A DNA stretch of 64,000 nucleotides, taken from contig JAEUIE010000025.1 in the NCBI GenBank assembly GCA_016795155.1, positions 1 through 64,000 on the forward strand, written 5' to 3'. This stretch comes from Planctomycetia bacterium (GTDB lineage: Bacteria; Planctomycetota; Planctomycetia; Gemmatales; HRBIN36). Below are positions 8,484 through 17,425 of the stretch, piece after piece. Both the position numbers and the translations under genes were made by a program. Below the pieces are notes generated by a model. It made no database searches, was not told the DNA's origin, and saw only the letters and a list, made by a program, of their open reading frames with translations. How positions within the stretch are numbered: the first letter of the stretch is position 1; each line of letters begins with the position of its first letter.

Positions 8484-10520
8484 ATGCGACACATTCTTCT
8501 GCTTTTCATTCTGCCTTTAGTAACCATAACCAGTTACGGCAGTCTGCAGGACAAGCAAGCGGACAATTTTCGCCGCCTACCTCCAGCTGGCATCAAGATC
8601 AGCGATGCTGATCGAGCGGAGCTCACCAAGGATGTTGCTGCATTGGAGCAGGAGATCAAGGATGCACGTAAGGAACTGCAGGGCCAGCCTCGCCTGCTTG
8701 ATCTCTTTCCCGATGTGATGATCTTCCACAAAGCGGTTGACTGGGCACTCAAGTACGATGAGTTCTACGAAGCCCGCGAAGTGAATGCTGCTCGTGAACT
8801 TTTGAAGGCTGGCCGTGAGCGGCTGGCCCAGATCAAGTCAAGAAAGCCTGAGTATATCAGTGAATGCGGCCTGGTGGTACGAGGCTACCTCTCCAAGATC
8901 GATAGCTCCGTACAACCCTATGGTCTGGCGATACCTGAATCGTACACACCCAAGACCTTGAGCAAGTATCGCCTCGATGTCTGGCTGCATGGCAGAGGTG
9001 AAAAGCTCACCGAGTTGGCGTTTATCGATCAGCGTTCCAGGCAACCTGGCGAGTTCACTCCACAAGATGCCTTCGTGCTGCATCCCTATGGCCGATATTG
9101 CAACGCGTTCAAGTTTGCCGGCGAAGTGGATGTGTTCGAAGCACTTGAACACTGCAAGAAACATTATCGCATCGATGAGAAGCGGCTGGTGGTGCGTGGC
9201 TTCAGCATGGGTGGAGCGGGCTGCTGGCATCTGGCAGTGCATCATCCCGATAAGTGGTGTACAGCTGCCCCGGGAGCAGGTTTTGCAGAGACAGCAGAGT
9301 TTGCAAACATCGCCAACGATCCTGTACCGCCAACCTGGTGGGAAAAGAAACTCTGGAACTGGTACGATGCGACGAGCTATGCGGAGAACCTGAAGAACCT
9401 GCCCACGGTGGCGTACAGTGGCGAGATCGACAAGCAGAAGCAGGCCGCCGACGTGATGGCCCGCGAGATGAAGAAGTTTGGTATGACGTTACGGCACATC
9501 ATCGGCCCCAAGACGGGACATAGTTATCATCCCGAGGCGAAGCGGGAGGTGAATCGAAGTATTGCAAGAGCGATTGAATTTGAACGGCTCAAAGGTCTCG
9601 ATGATGGTATCGAGTCGATTTTCACAACATGGACTTTACGATATGCATCATGTGGAGCATTAATGATCGATCAATTAGATGAGCACTGGAAACGAGCACG
9701 TATTGAATTTGAGAGACGAGGTGGTGTTGGCGGCCAAGGACTGAATGCGTCAACAGGCTTTAAGACCACGAATGTATCGGCGTTCAGCATTAAAACTCAG
9801 TTTGGGGGGATGTTCTCCGATGAACTGGGGATTGATGAAGACACAGTTGTTTTGCCAAAAACACAATCAGATGGCGCACTAATCGCCCACTTCCGCAAGG
9901 ACAACGGCAAATGGAAACTTGTCGATACCCTCGATGACGGCAAACTCCGCAAGAAACCCGGCCTCCAAGGTCCCATTGATGATGCCTTCATGGACAGCTT
10001 CCTCATCGTGAAACCCAGCGATAAGTCGCCCTATGCCAAAGTGAACGAGTGGGTCGATGCAGAGATGAACCGGGCGATTGATCAATGGCGAAAACATTTC
10101 CGCGGCATTCCTCGCGTAAAGATGGACAAGGAAGTAACCGAAGCGGACATCAATAATCACAACCTCATTCTTTGGGGCCTGCCTGACAGCAATAGTGTGC
10201 TGAAGAAGATCGTAGGTAAACTGCCCATCCGCTGGGTTGATGGTAAACTGCATGCGGATGATAATTCTTACGATGCCGACACACATGCACCGATCCTGAT
10301 CTACCCCAATCCACTCAACCCATCGAAGTACATTGTCCTCAACAGTGGCCACACTTTCCGCGAGGAAAGCAACCGCAGCAATGCAAGACAAACACCCAAA
10401 CTCCCCGACTGGGCCATCGTTGATATCACCACGCCGCCAAACAGTTACCATCCAGGTAAGGTTGTGGATGCAGGATTCTTCGGCGAACAATGGGAATGGA
10501 AGAAACAAGAATCTCGCTAA
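8484..10520 (+). CDS. Secreted alpha/beta-hydrolase (prolyl-oligopeptidase/esterase-like)
   Basis: The 678-residue protein has a signal peptide (RHILLLFILPLVTITSYG), a helical region (about 35-115) and an alpha/beta-hydrolase domain. The nucleophile elbow GFSMGGAG places the catalytic Ser at residue 241. SGEIDKQ (about 312) and TGHSYHP (about 343) are good candidates for the acid and base. The C-terminal 300 residues form a separate region with VKPSDKSPYAKVNEWV and ILIYPNPLNPSKYIVLNSGHTFRE, a pattern seen in large planctomycete esterase/peptidase-like proteins. An ATG at 8484 was chosen over an upstream TTG because it begins directly with the signal peptide. The substrate is not evident. Confidence 0.75.
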   Translation: MRHILLLFILPLVTITSYGSLQDKQADNFRRLPPAGIKISDADRAELTKDVAALEQEIKDARKELQGQPRLLDLFPDVMIFHKAVDWALKYDEFYEAREVNAARELLKAGRERLAQIKSRKPEYISECGLVVRGYLSKIDSSVQPYGLAIPESYTPKTLSKYRLDVWLHGRGEKLTELAFIDQRSRQPGEFTPQDAFVLHPYGRYCNAFKFAGEVDVFEALEHCKKHYRIDEKRLVVRGFSMGGAGCWHLAVHHPDKWCTAAPGAGFAETAEFANIANDPVPPTWWEKKLWNWYDATSYAENLKNLPTVAYSGEIDKQKQAADVMAREMKKFGMTLRHIIGPKTGHSYHPEAKREVNRSIARAIEFERLKGLDDGIESIFTTWTLRYASCGALMIDQLDEHWKRARIEFERRGGVGGQGLNASTGFKTTNVSAFSIKTQFGGMFSDELGIDEDTVVLPKTQSDGALIAHFRKDNGKWKLVDTLDDGKLRKKPGLQGPIDDAFMDSFLIVKPSDKSPYAKVNEWVDAEMNRAIDQWRKHFRGIPRVKMDKEVTEADINNHNLILWGLPDSNSVLKKIVGKLPIRWVDGKLHADDNSYDADTHAPILIYPNPLNPSKYIVLNSGHTFREESNRSNARQTPKLPDWAIVDITTPPNSYHPGKVVDAGFFGEQWEWKKQESR

Positions 10521-10829
10521 TCATGCTGGCAGTTCAGGCTGTTCCATGCGTACGATTTTGTACTGCTGTCCCTGTCGGATAATGGTGTCGCACCAGTTCT
10601 TTTCTTCAAAACGGTAATGAATCTGAATGGCTCGTGAAACTCCCTGTCGAAATCGTTCGATAGCCTGGGTGCTATCCACAGGTTCCTCATTGATGTGCTC
10701 ATTCGGAGCGTGTTTTTCCTGCACACCCAATATGACACCGTGTTGTCGTAAATTGCGTATCAGTTCATCAAGGGTTTCCTGATCGACGAGTGCATTCCAG
10801 AGATCAGGCAAGGGAGCATCCTGGTTCAT
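10521..10829 (-). CDS. Unknown 102-residue protein coupled to napB-like gene
   Basis: The product is a soluble, acidic protein (MNQDAPLPDLWNAL...) with no signal peptide, no membrane helix and no heme motif. The start at 10829 overlaps the stop of the napB-like gene by 4 bases (ATGA), which implies coupled translation and a role connected with nitrate reduction, perhaps in maturation or regulation. I do not recognise the family. It ends one base from the stop codon of the convergent hydrolase gene, so there is no room for a conventional terminator between them. Confidence 0.7.
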   Translation of the reverse strand: MNQDAPLPDLWNALVDQETLDELIRNLRQHGVILGVQEKHAPNEHINEEPVDSTQAIERFRQGVSRAIQIHYRFEEKNWCDTIIRQGQQYKIVRMEQPELPA

Positions 10830-11638
10830 GGCCGCTCCTTCAGGAACTCCACCTGGTCGAGTTGTGCAGACGGGGCATGACACTGGGTACAGTTAGTCAG
10901 CCAGGGATGGGTGGTTCTGATGCCAGGCCGGGCAATCAGTCCATGACAGCTGGTGCAATCCTGCCTCATCCAGGTAGTGTGCGGAATGGTAGGTGGCGCT
11001 CCAGGCCAAGCTCGCGTTCCTGGTCCTGCTCGATCAGTGCCATGAAAATTATTCTCGGCCAAAATGGTCGTTGCCCAAGGAGTTTGCGTGCGATCACCTT
11101 CCACATGACATTGCGTGCAATTGGTGTAATGAGGATGGCTGACCTTGGTGGCAATACGATCACCCACCACAATTCCCTGTACATGGCAAGCCAGGCAACT
11201 GACGGCACTGCTCTGCGTGATGCCATGCGGAATGACAGGGGGTGCAGAATCATATGCACGTACACGTGCACGATCAGCTAACGCAGCAAGTTTCATTTCA
11301 TCCGTACGAACGACAGGATCGAAAGGCCCTGGTTTGGGAAACTTGAAATCACTTAAGTGTGATGTCATGCCTGCATTGGCCTGTTGTCGTGCAACCGGCA
11401 TTTCGCTGTAGCGAACAGCCTGTGGTACATCGGGCCTGGTAGTTCGTTCACTATTCCGCACCGGTGATGTCAGCGGGGCAGGTTCTGTGATCCCTCGAAT
11501 ATAACCGACCAGCGTGATACCGAGCACTATGACCACAATCAGGGAGAGAAATCGACGGACGAACAACGGCGTACGCAGTCTGCTGTCCACTGGAGTGGTT
11601 GTAGGCTCGTGGGATGGATGGGGTTGCGCGGAATTCAT
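10826..11638 (-). CDS. napB: NapB-like tetraheme cytochrome c subunit of periplasmic nitrate reductase
   Basis: NapB passes electrons to the catalytic subunit NapA in the periplasm. This 270-residue protein has an N-terminal membrane anchor (about 27-48) and four CXXCH heme sites (first Cys at 148, 174, 228, 250) instead of the two normal in NapB. The sequence looks internally duplicated: RAYDSAPPVIPH (127-138) precedes the first heme pair and RAWPGAPPTIPH (209-220) precedes the second, and both pairs end with NCTQCH. The first half also has the NapB-like NNFHG tail (196-200). The ATG at 11638 was chosen because GGAG lies about 8 bases upstream; it overlaps neither the napA stop nor a longer in-frame start. 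It lies directly downstream of napA. Confidence 0.8.
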   Translation of the reverse strand: MNSAQPHPSHEPTTTPVDSRLRTPLFVRRFLSLIVVIVLGITLVGYIRGITEPAPLTSPVRNSERTTRPDVPQAVRYSEMPVARQQANAGMTSHLSDFKFPKPGPFDPVVRTDEMKLAALADRARVRAYDSAPPVIPHGITQSSAVSCLACHVQGIVVGDRIATKVSHPHYTNCTQCHVEGDRTQTPWATTILAENNFHGTDRAGPGTRAWPGAPPTIPHTTWMRQDCTSCHGLIARPGIRTTHPWLTNCTQCHAPSAQLDQVEFLKERP

Positions 11639-11657
11639 GACATCAACTCCCTGGCAT

Positions 11658-14114
11658 CTAAACCTTAACCACTCTTGCTGCACATTTCTTATAGTCAGGT
11701 TGTTTGCTGTACGGACAATGTTCTTCGAGAGTCAGCAGATTGCACAGGAGCTTTTCATCGAAGAAGGGAATGAATAGGTGTCCCGGCGGACATTGCCCTC
11801 GGCCATCAACCCAGGCAGGCAGGGTCAATTTTCCACGTCGCGTTTCCAGTCTGATGGAATCTCCAGTCTTGACACCCAAGGCTGAAGCATCCTGCCTGCT
11901 GATTTCCACATAAGCCCCCGGCATGGCACGGCGAAGTTGGGGCACTCTCATCGTCATGGTGCCAGTATGCCAGTGTTCCAGAACTCTGCCGGTATCGAGC
12001 CAGAATGGATAGTCGCCATCAGGCACTTCAGGCGGTGGAACATAGGGCCTGAACCAGATCAGTGCTTTATCATCTTTGGTGACTGAGTGATAGAACTGCA
12101 ATCCCTTTCCATGTTTCACGTAACTATCCTGACCCTCGATGAACCGGTATCGTGTCTCCTTCCAGCTGCCGTCTGATTGCTGTACCACCGGCCAGCGCAG
12201 GCCACGTGCTTTCGTCAGTTCAACGTAGGGTGCAACATCCTTGTGTTTTATTTTGGTGAATTGCCGATACTCTTCATAGAGTTTTTCATCGACGTTGATT
12301 TTGCCGTAGTAGTTTTCCCACTTCCAGCATTCGACTTCTTTGCCGTCTTTGTCTGTCATGCGGAAAAGGAATTTTCCATCGGCATCTTTCATACCGGTGT
12401 GGCCCAGTTCAAATAGCTTGTGAGCGACAGCAATGGTTTGCCAGCAGTCATCACGTGCCTGTCCTGGAGGTGGTACCATCTTGAACCATTGGTGTGTTCG
12501 CCTTTCTGAGTTGCCATACACACCGTTCTTTTCGACCCACAATGCAGAGGGCAGAATGAGATCAGCCAGTTCAGTCGTAGCAGTTGGGTAAACATCGGAG
12601 ACAATGAGAAACTTGTTTTCCAGTCCCTGTTTTCCACGGAACAGCTTATTCAAATTAGGTAGCGATTGCCCCGGATTAGTGACTTGAACCCAGAGGGTGT
12701 CAATATCGCCCCCTTTCTCCGAAGGAGTGCAGAATTTCTCCCACATCTGGACCGTGTGGTAACCGGGCTTGGGGTTAATACGGCCATCAGGCAGATGCCA
12801 GAGCTTTTCAGCCTTTGCTTTCTGTTCAGGGATATCAACCCGTAAATCGCCCGGCAGTGCATGGCACAGCGTGCCAACCTCGCGGACTGTGCCGCACGCT
12901 GAAGGTTGGCCTGTCAGACTCTGTGGACCATCTCCTGGTTTGCCAAAGTGACCACTCAGTAAGTGAATACCGTGTACCAGATTATTGATGGCTGTGCCCA
13001 TCGTGTGCTGGTTCATGCCCATGCACCACAGGCTGAGAATTTTCAGCTTGGGATTGCTGAAGAGGTCGCCCAGCAGCTTGAGTTGGTCAACGCTCAGTCC
13101 GCTGATTTCACTGACTTTTTCAGGGGTGTAGGGTGCCAGCATCTTCTGGTAATCTTCAAATGTGATGGGTTTTCCCATCAGAGTGCCAAAGGTTTTGTAA
13201 TCTGCCCAGTCCTTAAGCTGCTCGTAACGTTCGGGTGGAGCATCAGCACGAAAGTTGCAGTATTTCGACACAAAATCCTGGCTGTAGGTTTTGCGGGCGA
13301 TCAATTGTTGAGCAATGCAGTTAGCTACTGCGAGGTCGCTATGAGGTTTCACCAGTAGAAAATGATCAGCCTGCTCGGTAGTGCGGGTACGACGATAACC
13401 CATGTCGATGAGCATCACCTTCTCGCCACGCAGTCTGCGGTCAATGATCCTGCTGAATAACACAGGGTGCATCTCGGCAGGATTGTTCCCCCACAGGATT
13501 ACGACATCGGCGTGATCGAGATCGTCGTAACAGTTGTAAGGTTCATCCACACCAAAGGTGCTGATGTAACCAGTGACTGCGGATGCCATGCACAATCGGG
13601 CATTAGGTTCGATGTGATTGTTGCTCAGACCAGCCTTCATGAACTTGTTGGCGGCATATCCTTCAGGCACGGTCCATTGCCCGGAGCCATAAAGAGCAAA
13701 CTTCTCCGGAGCTTGATGAATACGCTGGGCAATGGTGTTGATTGCTTCTTCCCAACTGATGGGTTCGAGCTTGCCATTCCTTCGCAGCATTGGTGTCGTC
13801 AATCGATCTTTGCCATAAAGGATAGACCCGACATGGTAGCCTTTGACGCACAGCAGTCCTTTATTCACTTCTGCCTGGCGATCACCTGCGATGGCAACGA
13901 CGCGATTATCCTTGACTGCAACCTGCACGTGACAGCCTGTACCGCAGAATCGGCAAGGCGCCTTGTTCCAGGTGACATCAGGTATCACCGGCAGTTCCTG
14001 TCGTGGGGGCTGTTTGGCAGTAGCAGTAGTGGTTGCGCGTTCTGCGGCCAGTGCGGTGGCAGCAGCCAGGGCCGAAGACTTCAGGAAATGTCGACGATGC
14101 AATTCAAGCGACAT
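11658..14114 (-). CDS. napA: Periplasmic nitrate reductase catalytic subunit
   Basis: NapA reduces nitrate to nitrite at a Mo-bis-MGD centre in the periplasm. The 818-residue protein begins with a twin-arginine signal (HRRHFLKSS). The [4Fe-4S] ligands are C54, C57, C61 and C89 (CRFCGTGCHVQV ... GLLCVKG). The molybdenum-ligating cysteine is C175 in NARLCMASAV, followed by TFGVDEPYNCYDD as in proteobacterial NapA. Later molybdopterin-binding blocks include LWGNNPAEMHPVLF, WCMGMNQHTMG and the C-terminal HWHTGTMTMRVPQL. Length is as expected. It follows napD (11-base overlap) and precedes the napB-like gene, in one minus-strand operon. Confidence 0.96.
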   Translation of the reverse strand: MSLELHRRHFLKSSALAAATALAAERATTTATAKQPPRQELPVIPDVTWNKAPCRFCGTGCHVQVAVKDNRVVAIAGDRQAEVNKGLLCVKGYHVGSILYGKDRLTTPMLRRNGKLEPISWEEAINTIAQRIHQAPEKFALYGSGQWTVPEGYAANKFMKAGLSNNHIEPNARLCMASAVTGYISTFGVDEPYNCYDDLDHADVVILWGNNPAEMHPVLFSRIIDRRLRGEKVMLIDMGYRRTRTTEQADHFLLVKPHSDLAVANCIAQQLIARKTYSQDFVSKYCNFRADAPPERYEQLKDWADYKTFGTLMGKPITFEDYQKMLAPYTPEKVSEISGLSVDQLKLLGDLFSNPKLKILSLWCMGMNQHTMGTAINNLVHGIHLLSGHFGKPGDGPQSLTGQPSACGTVREVGTLCHALPGDLRVDIPEQKAKAEKLWHLPDGRINPKPGYHTVQMWEKFCTPSEKGGDIDTLWVQVTNPGQSLPNLNKLFRGKQGLENKFLIVSDVYPTATTELADLILPSALWVEKNGVYGNSERRTHQWFKMVPPPGQARDDCWQTIAVAHKLFELGHTGMKDADGKFLFRMTDKDGKEVECWKWENYYGKINVDEKLYEEYRQFTKIKHKDVAPYVELTKARGLRWPVVQQSDGSWKETRYRFIEGQDSYVKHGKGLQFYHSVTKDDKALIWFRPYVPPPEVPDGDYPFWLDTGRVLEHWHTGTMTMRVPQLRRAMPGAYVEISRQDASALGVKTGDSIRLETRRGKLTLPAWVDGRGQCPPGHLFIPFFDEKLLCNLLTLEEHCPYSKQPDYKKCAARVVKV

Positions 14115-14373
14115 GATGTGCCTCCTGTTCTACGGTGCAATCATCCTCGAACGCAACATAAGCAACATGCACTTGTTGAACCCCTTCGAGGCAGGCGAGT
14201 TCATCATGCCAGCGCTGTGCGTCTTCTGCGGTATCTGTTTCCAATACTAAAGGCAGGCGATTTTCAATGACTTGACCGAGTGTGCATTGTACCATGTTGT
14301 TCAAATGACAAAGCACAGCATCGGATATCTGACGTTGTGGATCAAATTCGAGTACCAGGCCACAGAGTTGCAT
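14104..14373 (-). CDS. napD: NapD, chaperone for NapA export
   Basis: NapD is a small cytoplasmic protein that binds the twin-arginine signal peptide of NapA and holds it until the cofactor is inserted. The 89-residue product has the ferredoxin-like NapD pattern: an N-terminal strand MQLCGLVLEFDP, a conserved central VLETDTAEDAQ block and a C-terminal LEGVQQVHVAYVAFED strand. It overlaps the start of napA by 11 bases and is the first gene of the nap operon, reading away from the divergent promoter region. Assignment rests on size, pattern and position. Confidence 0.85.
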   Translation of the reverse strand: MQLCGLVLEFDPQRQISDAVLCHLNNMVQCTLGQVIENRLPLVLETDTAEDAQRWHDELACLEGVQQVHVAYVAFEDDCTVEQEAHHVA

Positions 14374-14429
14374 AATGGTAACCCCACTCGAATGCTAACA
14401 CAGATACTGTAGCCGGTATATCGTCGATA

Positions 14430-14457
14430 TCAAGAATAAAAGAATAATTATTCTTGA
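14430..14457. promoter_or_regulatory. Candidate operator of triple AAGAATAA half-sites
   Basis: The only promoter region between the nap and nrf operons holds TCAAGAATAA (14430-14439), then AAGAATAA (14440-14447), then TTATTCTTGA (14448-14457). The outer arms are a perfect 10-bp inverted repeat; the middle unit plus the right arm form a perfect 16-bp palindrome AAGAATAATTATTCTT (14440-14455). It lies 48 bases before the start of the tetraheme cytochrome gene and about 57 bases before napD. Rrf2-family regulators such as NsrR bind AT-rich dyads of similar type, and an Rrf2 gene is in the adjacent operon, so it is the likely binder; this is inferred. Confidence 0.6.
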
Positions 14458-14505
14458 TTTATCCAGCCGATGGTGTATTGTGACTGTGCAGTGAGGAGGT
14501 GCATC

Positions 14506-15156
14506 ATGTTATCTCCGTGGTTTTCGCTATTCCGGAAAGTCCTCAAAATACTTTTCGCTGTAATAGCTGCTGTCTGCTCGTCTTGTTCCAGGACCGACAA
14601 TGCAGAGAAGACTAATACAGCTGCGGTGGAAGCAGCCATAGTTGAAGCGCAGTACAGCACCTTCATTCGTAAGCCTGCCGGTCCGCCTACTGTCAAAACG
14701 GATATGCTGGATCATCACGGCTCCCCCATTTCCGTAGCCTGTAATACCTGCCATACGACAAGGCCTGCCAACCACGAAGCCAAGATCGGTACCGTACTAC
14801 TGCAGTTTCATCAGGGCATCAAAGGGGCGCATGGCAACTTGAACTGCGTGGCGTGCCACCATCCTGATGAAGGCTATCAGTCGCTCCGTCTCGCCAATGG
14901 AAAATCGCTTCCTTATACGGAAGTCATGCAGCTTTGTGCCCAATGTCATGGCCCGCAGTATCGTGATTACCAGCATGGTGCACATGGTGGGATGAATGGC
15001 TACTGGGATCTGTCACGTGGCAACCGTTACCGTAACAATTGCATTGATTGCCACAATGCACATGCTCCCAAATTCCCGACGCTGCAACCTGCACCCGGCC
15101 CCATCAATCCCCATGCTTCTCAAACCAGCGGAATGCAAGGAGCAGGCCATGAGTAA
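14506..15156 (+). CDS. Periplasmic tetraheme cytochrome c (NrfB-like role)
   Basis: The 216-residue protein has an N-terminal hydrophobic export segment (about 12-24) and four CXXCH heme sites (first Cys at 79, 114, 144, 179). Its position before a four-cluster ferredoxin and an NrfD-like protein matches the NrfB-NrfC-NrfD arrangement, although NrfB of enterobacteria has five hemes and is not clearly related in sequence. It probably receives electrons from the membrane complex and delivers them to NrfA or the Nap enzyme. Cysteines at 24 and 27 might mark a lipoprotein, but the lipobox is poor. The ATG at 14506 has GAGGAGG just upstream, which decides against an earlier in-frame ATG at 14470. 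It overlaps the next gene by 8 bases. Confidence 0.85.
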   Translation: MLSPWFSLFRKVLKILFAVIAAVCSSCSRTDNAEKTNTAAVEAAIVEAQYSTFIRKPAGPPTVKTDMLDHHGSPISVACNTCHTTRPANHEAKIGTVLLQFHQGIKGAHGNLNCVACHHPDEGYQSLRLANGKSLPYTEVMQLCAQCHGPQYRDYQHGAHGGMNGYWDLSRGNRYRNNCIDCHNAHAPKFPTLQPAPGPINPHASQTSGMQGAGHE

Positions 15157-16078
15157 AAAAGTGAACCTGCCTGTTCTGGGTGAAGTCAATCGCCGCACTC
15201 TGGTGAAAGCAGGTGCTGCGACATTGGGTGTAGGGCTCCTGGCGAAGGCACTCCAACCAATGATGGAGTGGACCGCTAACATGAGCACGGATGAGTTCCT
15301 GCAAAAACACTACAAGGAACTTGATGCTGCAGAAAAGCAGCGTGTGCTTCGCCGCCTTTCAGAAGAGGCTCAAAAGGAATACGGCGTCAATGTTAAGATC
15401 AAGGATCCACAGCCTCAACGTGGTGTTAAATATGCTTATGCCCTGAACCTGAGTGTTTGCACCGGTTGCCGCAAATGTGCTGAAGCCTGCACCATCGAAA
15501 ACAACCACGATAGGGCGAGTAATAACAGCTACATTCGCGTCTACGAAATGCAGAAGGGTGGCATTGATTTCTCCAAAGGCAATTGCAATTACGATCACCC
15601 AGTACCCGCACCTGACAAATTCTACATGCCGGTGCAGTGTCAGCAGTGTAATAATCCGCCTTGCGTTTCGGTTTGCCCGGTAGAAGCCACGTGGAAGGAG
15701 CCCGATGGTCTGGTAGTGGTTGATTACAACTGGTGCATTGGCTGTCGGTATTGTGAAGCAGCCTGTCCTTACCATGCCCGTCGCTTCAATTGGACTAAGC
15801 CCGAAGTACCAGCGAAAGAGATGAATCCCAACCAGGGATATCTCTCTAACCGGGTACGTCCCCAGGGGGTAATGGAAAAGTGTACCTATTGTCTGCATCG
15901 TGTTCGCGAAGGCAGGCTGCCTGCCTGTCTGGAAGCCTGCCCGACAGGAGCTCGTGTCTTTGGCAATATTCTCGATCCAAAATCCGAGATTCGATGGATC
16001 ATTGATAACAAGCGTGTGTTCGTTCTCAAGGAAGAACTCGGCACTCAACCGAGTTTCTTCTATTTCTTTGATAAATAA
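15149..16078 (+). CDS. Four-cluster [4Fe-4S] ferredoxin subunit (NrfC/PsrB-type)
   Basis: The 309-residue protein belongs to the DmsB/NrfC/PsrB family of electron-transfer subunits. It begins with a twin-arginine-like segment (NRRTLVKAG, then a hydrophobic stretch), suggesting that it faces the periplasm. Four cysteine groups are seen: CTGCRKCAEAC, CQQCNNPPCVSVCP, CIGCRYCEAACPYHAR and CTYCLHRV...CLEACPTGA, enough for four [4Fe-4S] clusters. A helical insert (about 45-90) precedes the first cluster. It should pass electrons between the NrfD-like quinol-oxidising protein encoded next and the tetraheme cytochrome encoded before it. Confidence 0.9.
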   Translation: MSKKVNLPVLGEVNRRTLVKAGAATLGVGLLAKALQPMMEWTANMSTDEFLQKHYKELDAAEKQRVLRRLSEEAQKEYGVNVKIKDPQPQRGVKYAYALNLSVCTGCRKCAEACTIENNHDRASNNSYIRVYEMQKGGIDFSKGNCNYDHPVPAPDKFYMPVQCQQCNNPPCVSVCPVEATWKEPDGLVVVDYNWCIGCRYCEAACPYHARRFNWTKPEVPAKEMNPNQGYLSNRVRPQGVMEKCTYCLHRVREGRLPACLEACPTGARVFGNILDPKSEIRWIIDNKRVFVLKEELGTQPSFFYFFDK

Positions 16079-16091
16079 TCGGAGGTGCACG

Positions 16092-17381
16092 ATGAGTTCT
16101 CTTGCTGCCTCCCCTCAGAATCAGCCTTCAGCTATTCTCAGTTATCCCCGTTTTCTGAGGCTGGCATTACATGTCGCGACAGAAGGCAAATGGCTGTTTT
16201 ACCTCTGGATGACCATTCTGACCGGTGTCGCTCTGGTCGGCGCCAATGCCTGGGCGGTGCAGGTGCGTGATGGTATGGCCCGTACCGGCATGAGCGATCA
16301 TGTCAGTTGGGGGCTTTACATCGCCAACTTCACCTTCTTTGTCGGATTGGCAGCAGGTGGGGTCATGATGGTGATTCCAGCCTACCTGTATCACGATCAT
16401 GAGATGCACGATGTGGTGATCGTTGGGGAAATTCTTGCCATTGCAGCCATCATTATGAGTACGCTTTCTGTCGTGGTGGATCTCGGAAGACCGGATCGCT
16501 TCTGGCATCTCATTCCTGGCATAGGCAGATTCAACTGGCCCATTTCCATGCTCACTTGGGATGTCATCGTCCTCAATGGATATCTCCTCATCAATCTCCA
16601 TATTGTTGGTTATCTGCTCTACATGCGATTTCTGGGCCGACAGCCGAACCCAAAGTGGTACATTCCGTTCGTGTTTCTTTCCATCATCTGGGCAATCAGC
16701 ATTCATACCGTGACGGCGTTCCTGTACTGTGGATTGGGTGGCAGACCGTTCTGGAACACCGCCCTCCTGGCTCCGCGTTTTCTGGCATCTGCTTTTGTTT
16801 CCGGTCCGTCATTCATCATTCTTCTGCTGATGGTTATTCGTTATTCCAGCCGCTTTGCAGTGCCTGATAAAGCAGTCAACACGCTGGTACAGATCATCCG
16901 TATTTCCATGTGCATCAACCTGCTCATGCTGGTTTCAGAATTGTTCACCATCTTCTATACCGGAGGTGGGCACCTGGCTTCTGCCAAATATCTGTTCTTT
17001 GGTGATCATGGTCACTACGGTCTAGTACCCTGGATCTGGACGTCGATTGCCTGCAGTGTATTAGGCTGCATTCTGTTTCTCAGCCCGTGGGTCTTTAGCA
17101 AGACATGGGTTCTATTAGGCGCCTGTGTGCTTTGCATCGTCGGAATATGGATCGAGAAAGGAATGGGTTTGATCATTCCAGGTTTTGTGCCATCGACTCT
17201 GCATGAAATGGTGGAATATACTCCCAGCTTGACGGAATGGAAAATCACTGCTGGCATCTGGGCGTTCGGTCTGATGATACTGACGGTTATTCTGAAGATT
17301 GCCATCGCTGTGTTTGGTGGTGAAATGAAACTGGAGGAAACGAAGAGTCAGTCTTCACAGCCCGATCTTCAAACTCCATGA
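16092..17381 (+). CDS. nrfD: NrfD/PsrC-family membrane quinol dehydrogenase subunit
   Basis: The 429-residue integral membrane protein oxidises membrane quinol and passes electrons to its ferredoxin partner. About nine or ten hydrophobic helices are visible across the chain, and the early block WGLYIANFTFFVGLAAGG resembles the conserved helix of NrfD/PsrC/DmsC-like proteins. The start at 16092 is preceded at good spacing by GGAGGTG. It follows the ferredoxin gene after 13 bases. Similar modules are used by polysulfide reductase, NrfABCD and alternative complex III; the gene order with nrfHA makes nitrite or nitrate respiration the likeliest role here. Confidence 0.88.
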   Translation: MSSLAASPQNQPSAILSYPRFLRLALHVATEGKWLFYLWMTILTGVALVGANAWAVQVRDGMARTGMSDHVSWGLYIANFTFFVGLAAGGVMMVIPAYLYHDHEMHDVVIVGEILAIAAIIMSTLSVVVDLGRPDRFWHLIPGIGRFNWPISMLTWDVIVLNGYLLINLHIVGYLLYMRFLGRQPNPKWYIPFVFLSIIWAISIHTVTAFLYCGLGGRPFWNTALLAPRFLASAFVSGPSFIILLLMVIRYSSRFAVPDKAVNTLVQIIRISMCINLLMLVSELFTIFYTGGGHLASAKYLFFGDHGHYGLVPWIWTSIACSVLGCILFLSPWVFSKTWVLLGACVLCIVGIWIEKGMGLIIPGFVPSTLHEMVEYTPSLTEWKITAGIWAFGLMILTVILKIAIAVFGGEMKLEETKSQSSQPDLQTP

Positions 17382-17425
17382 TCGAATGTGATTTTGCACC
17401 GCTTGAGGTTAACCAGGATTCAGCC

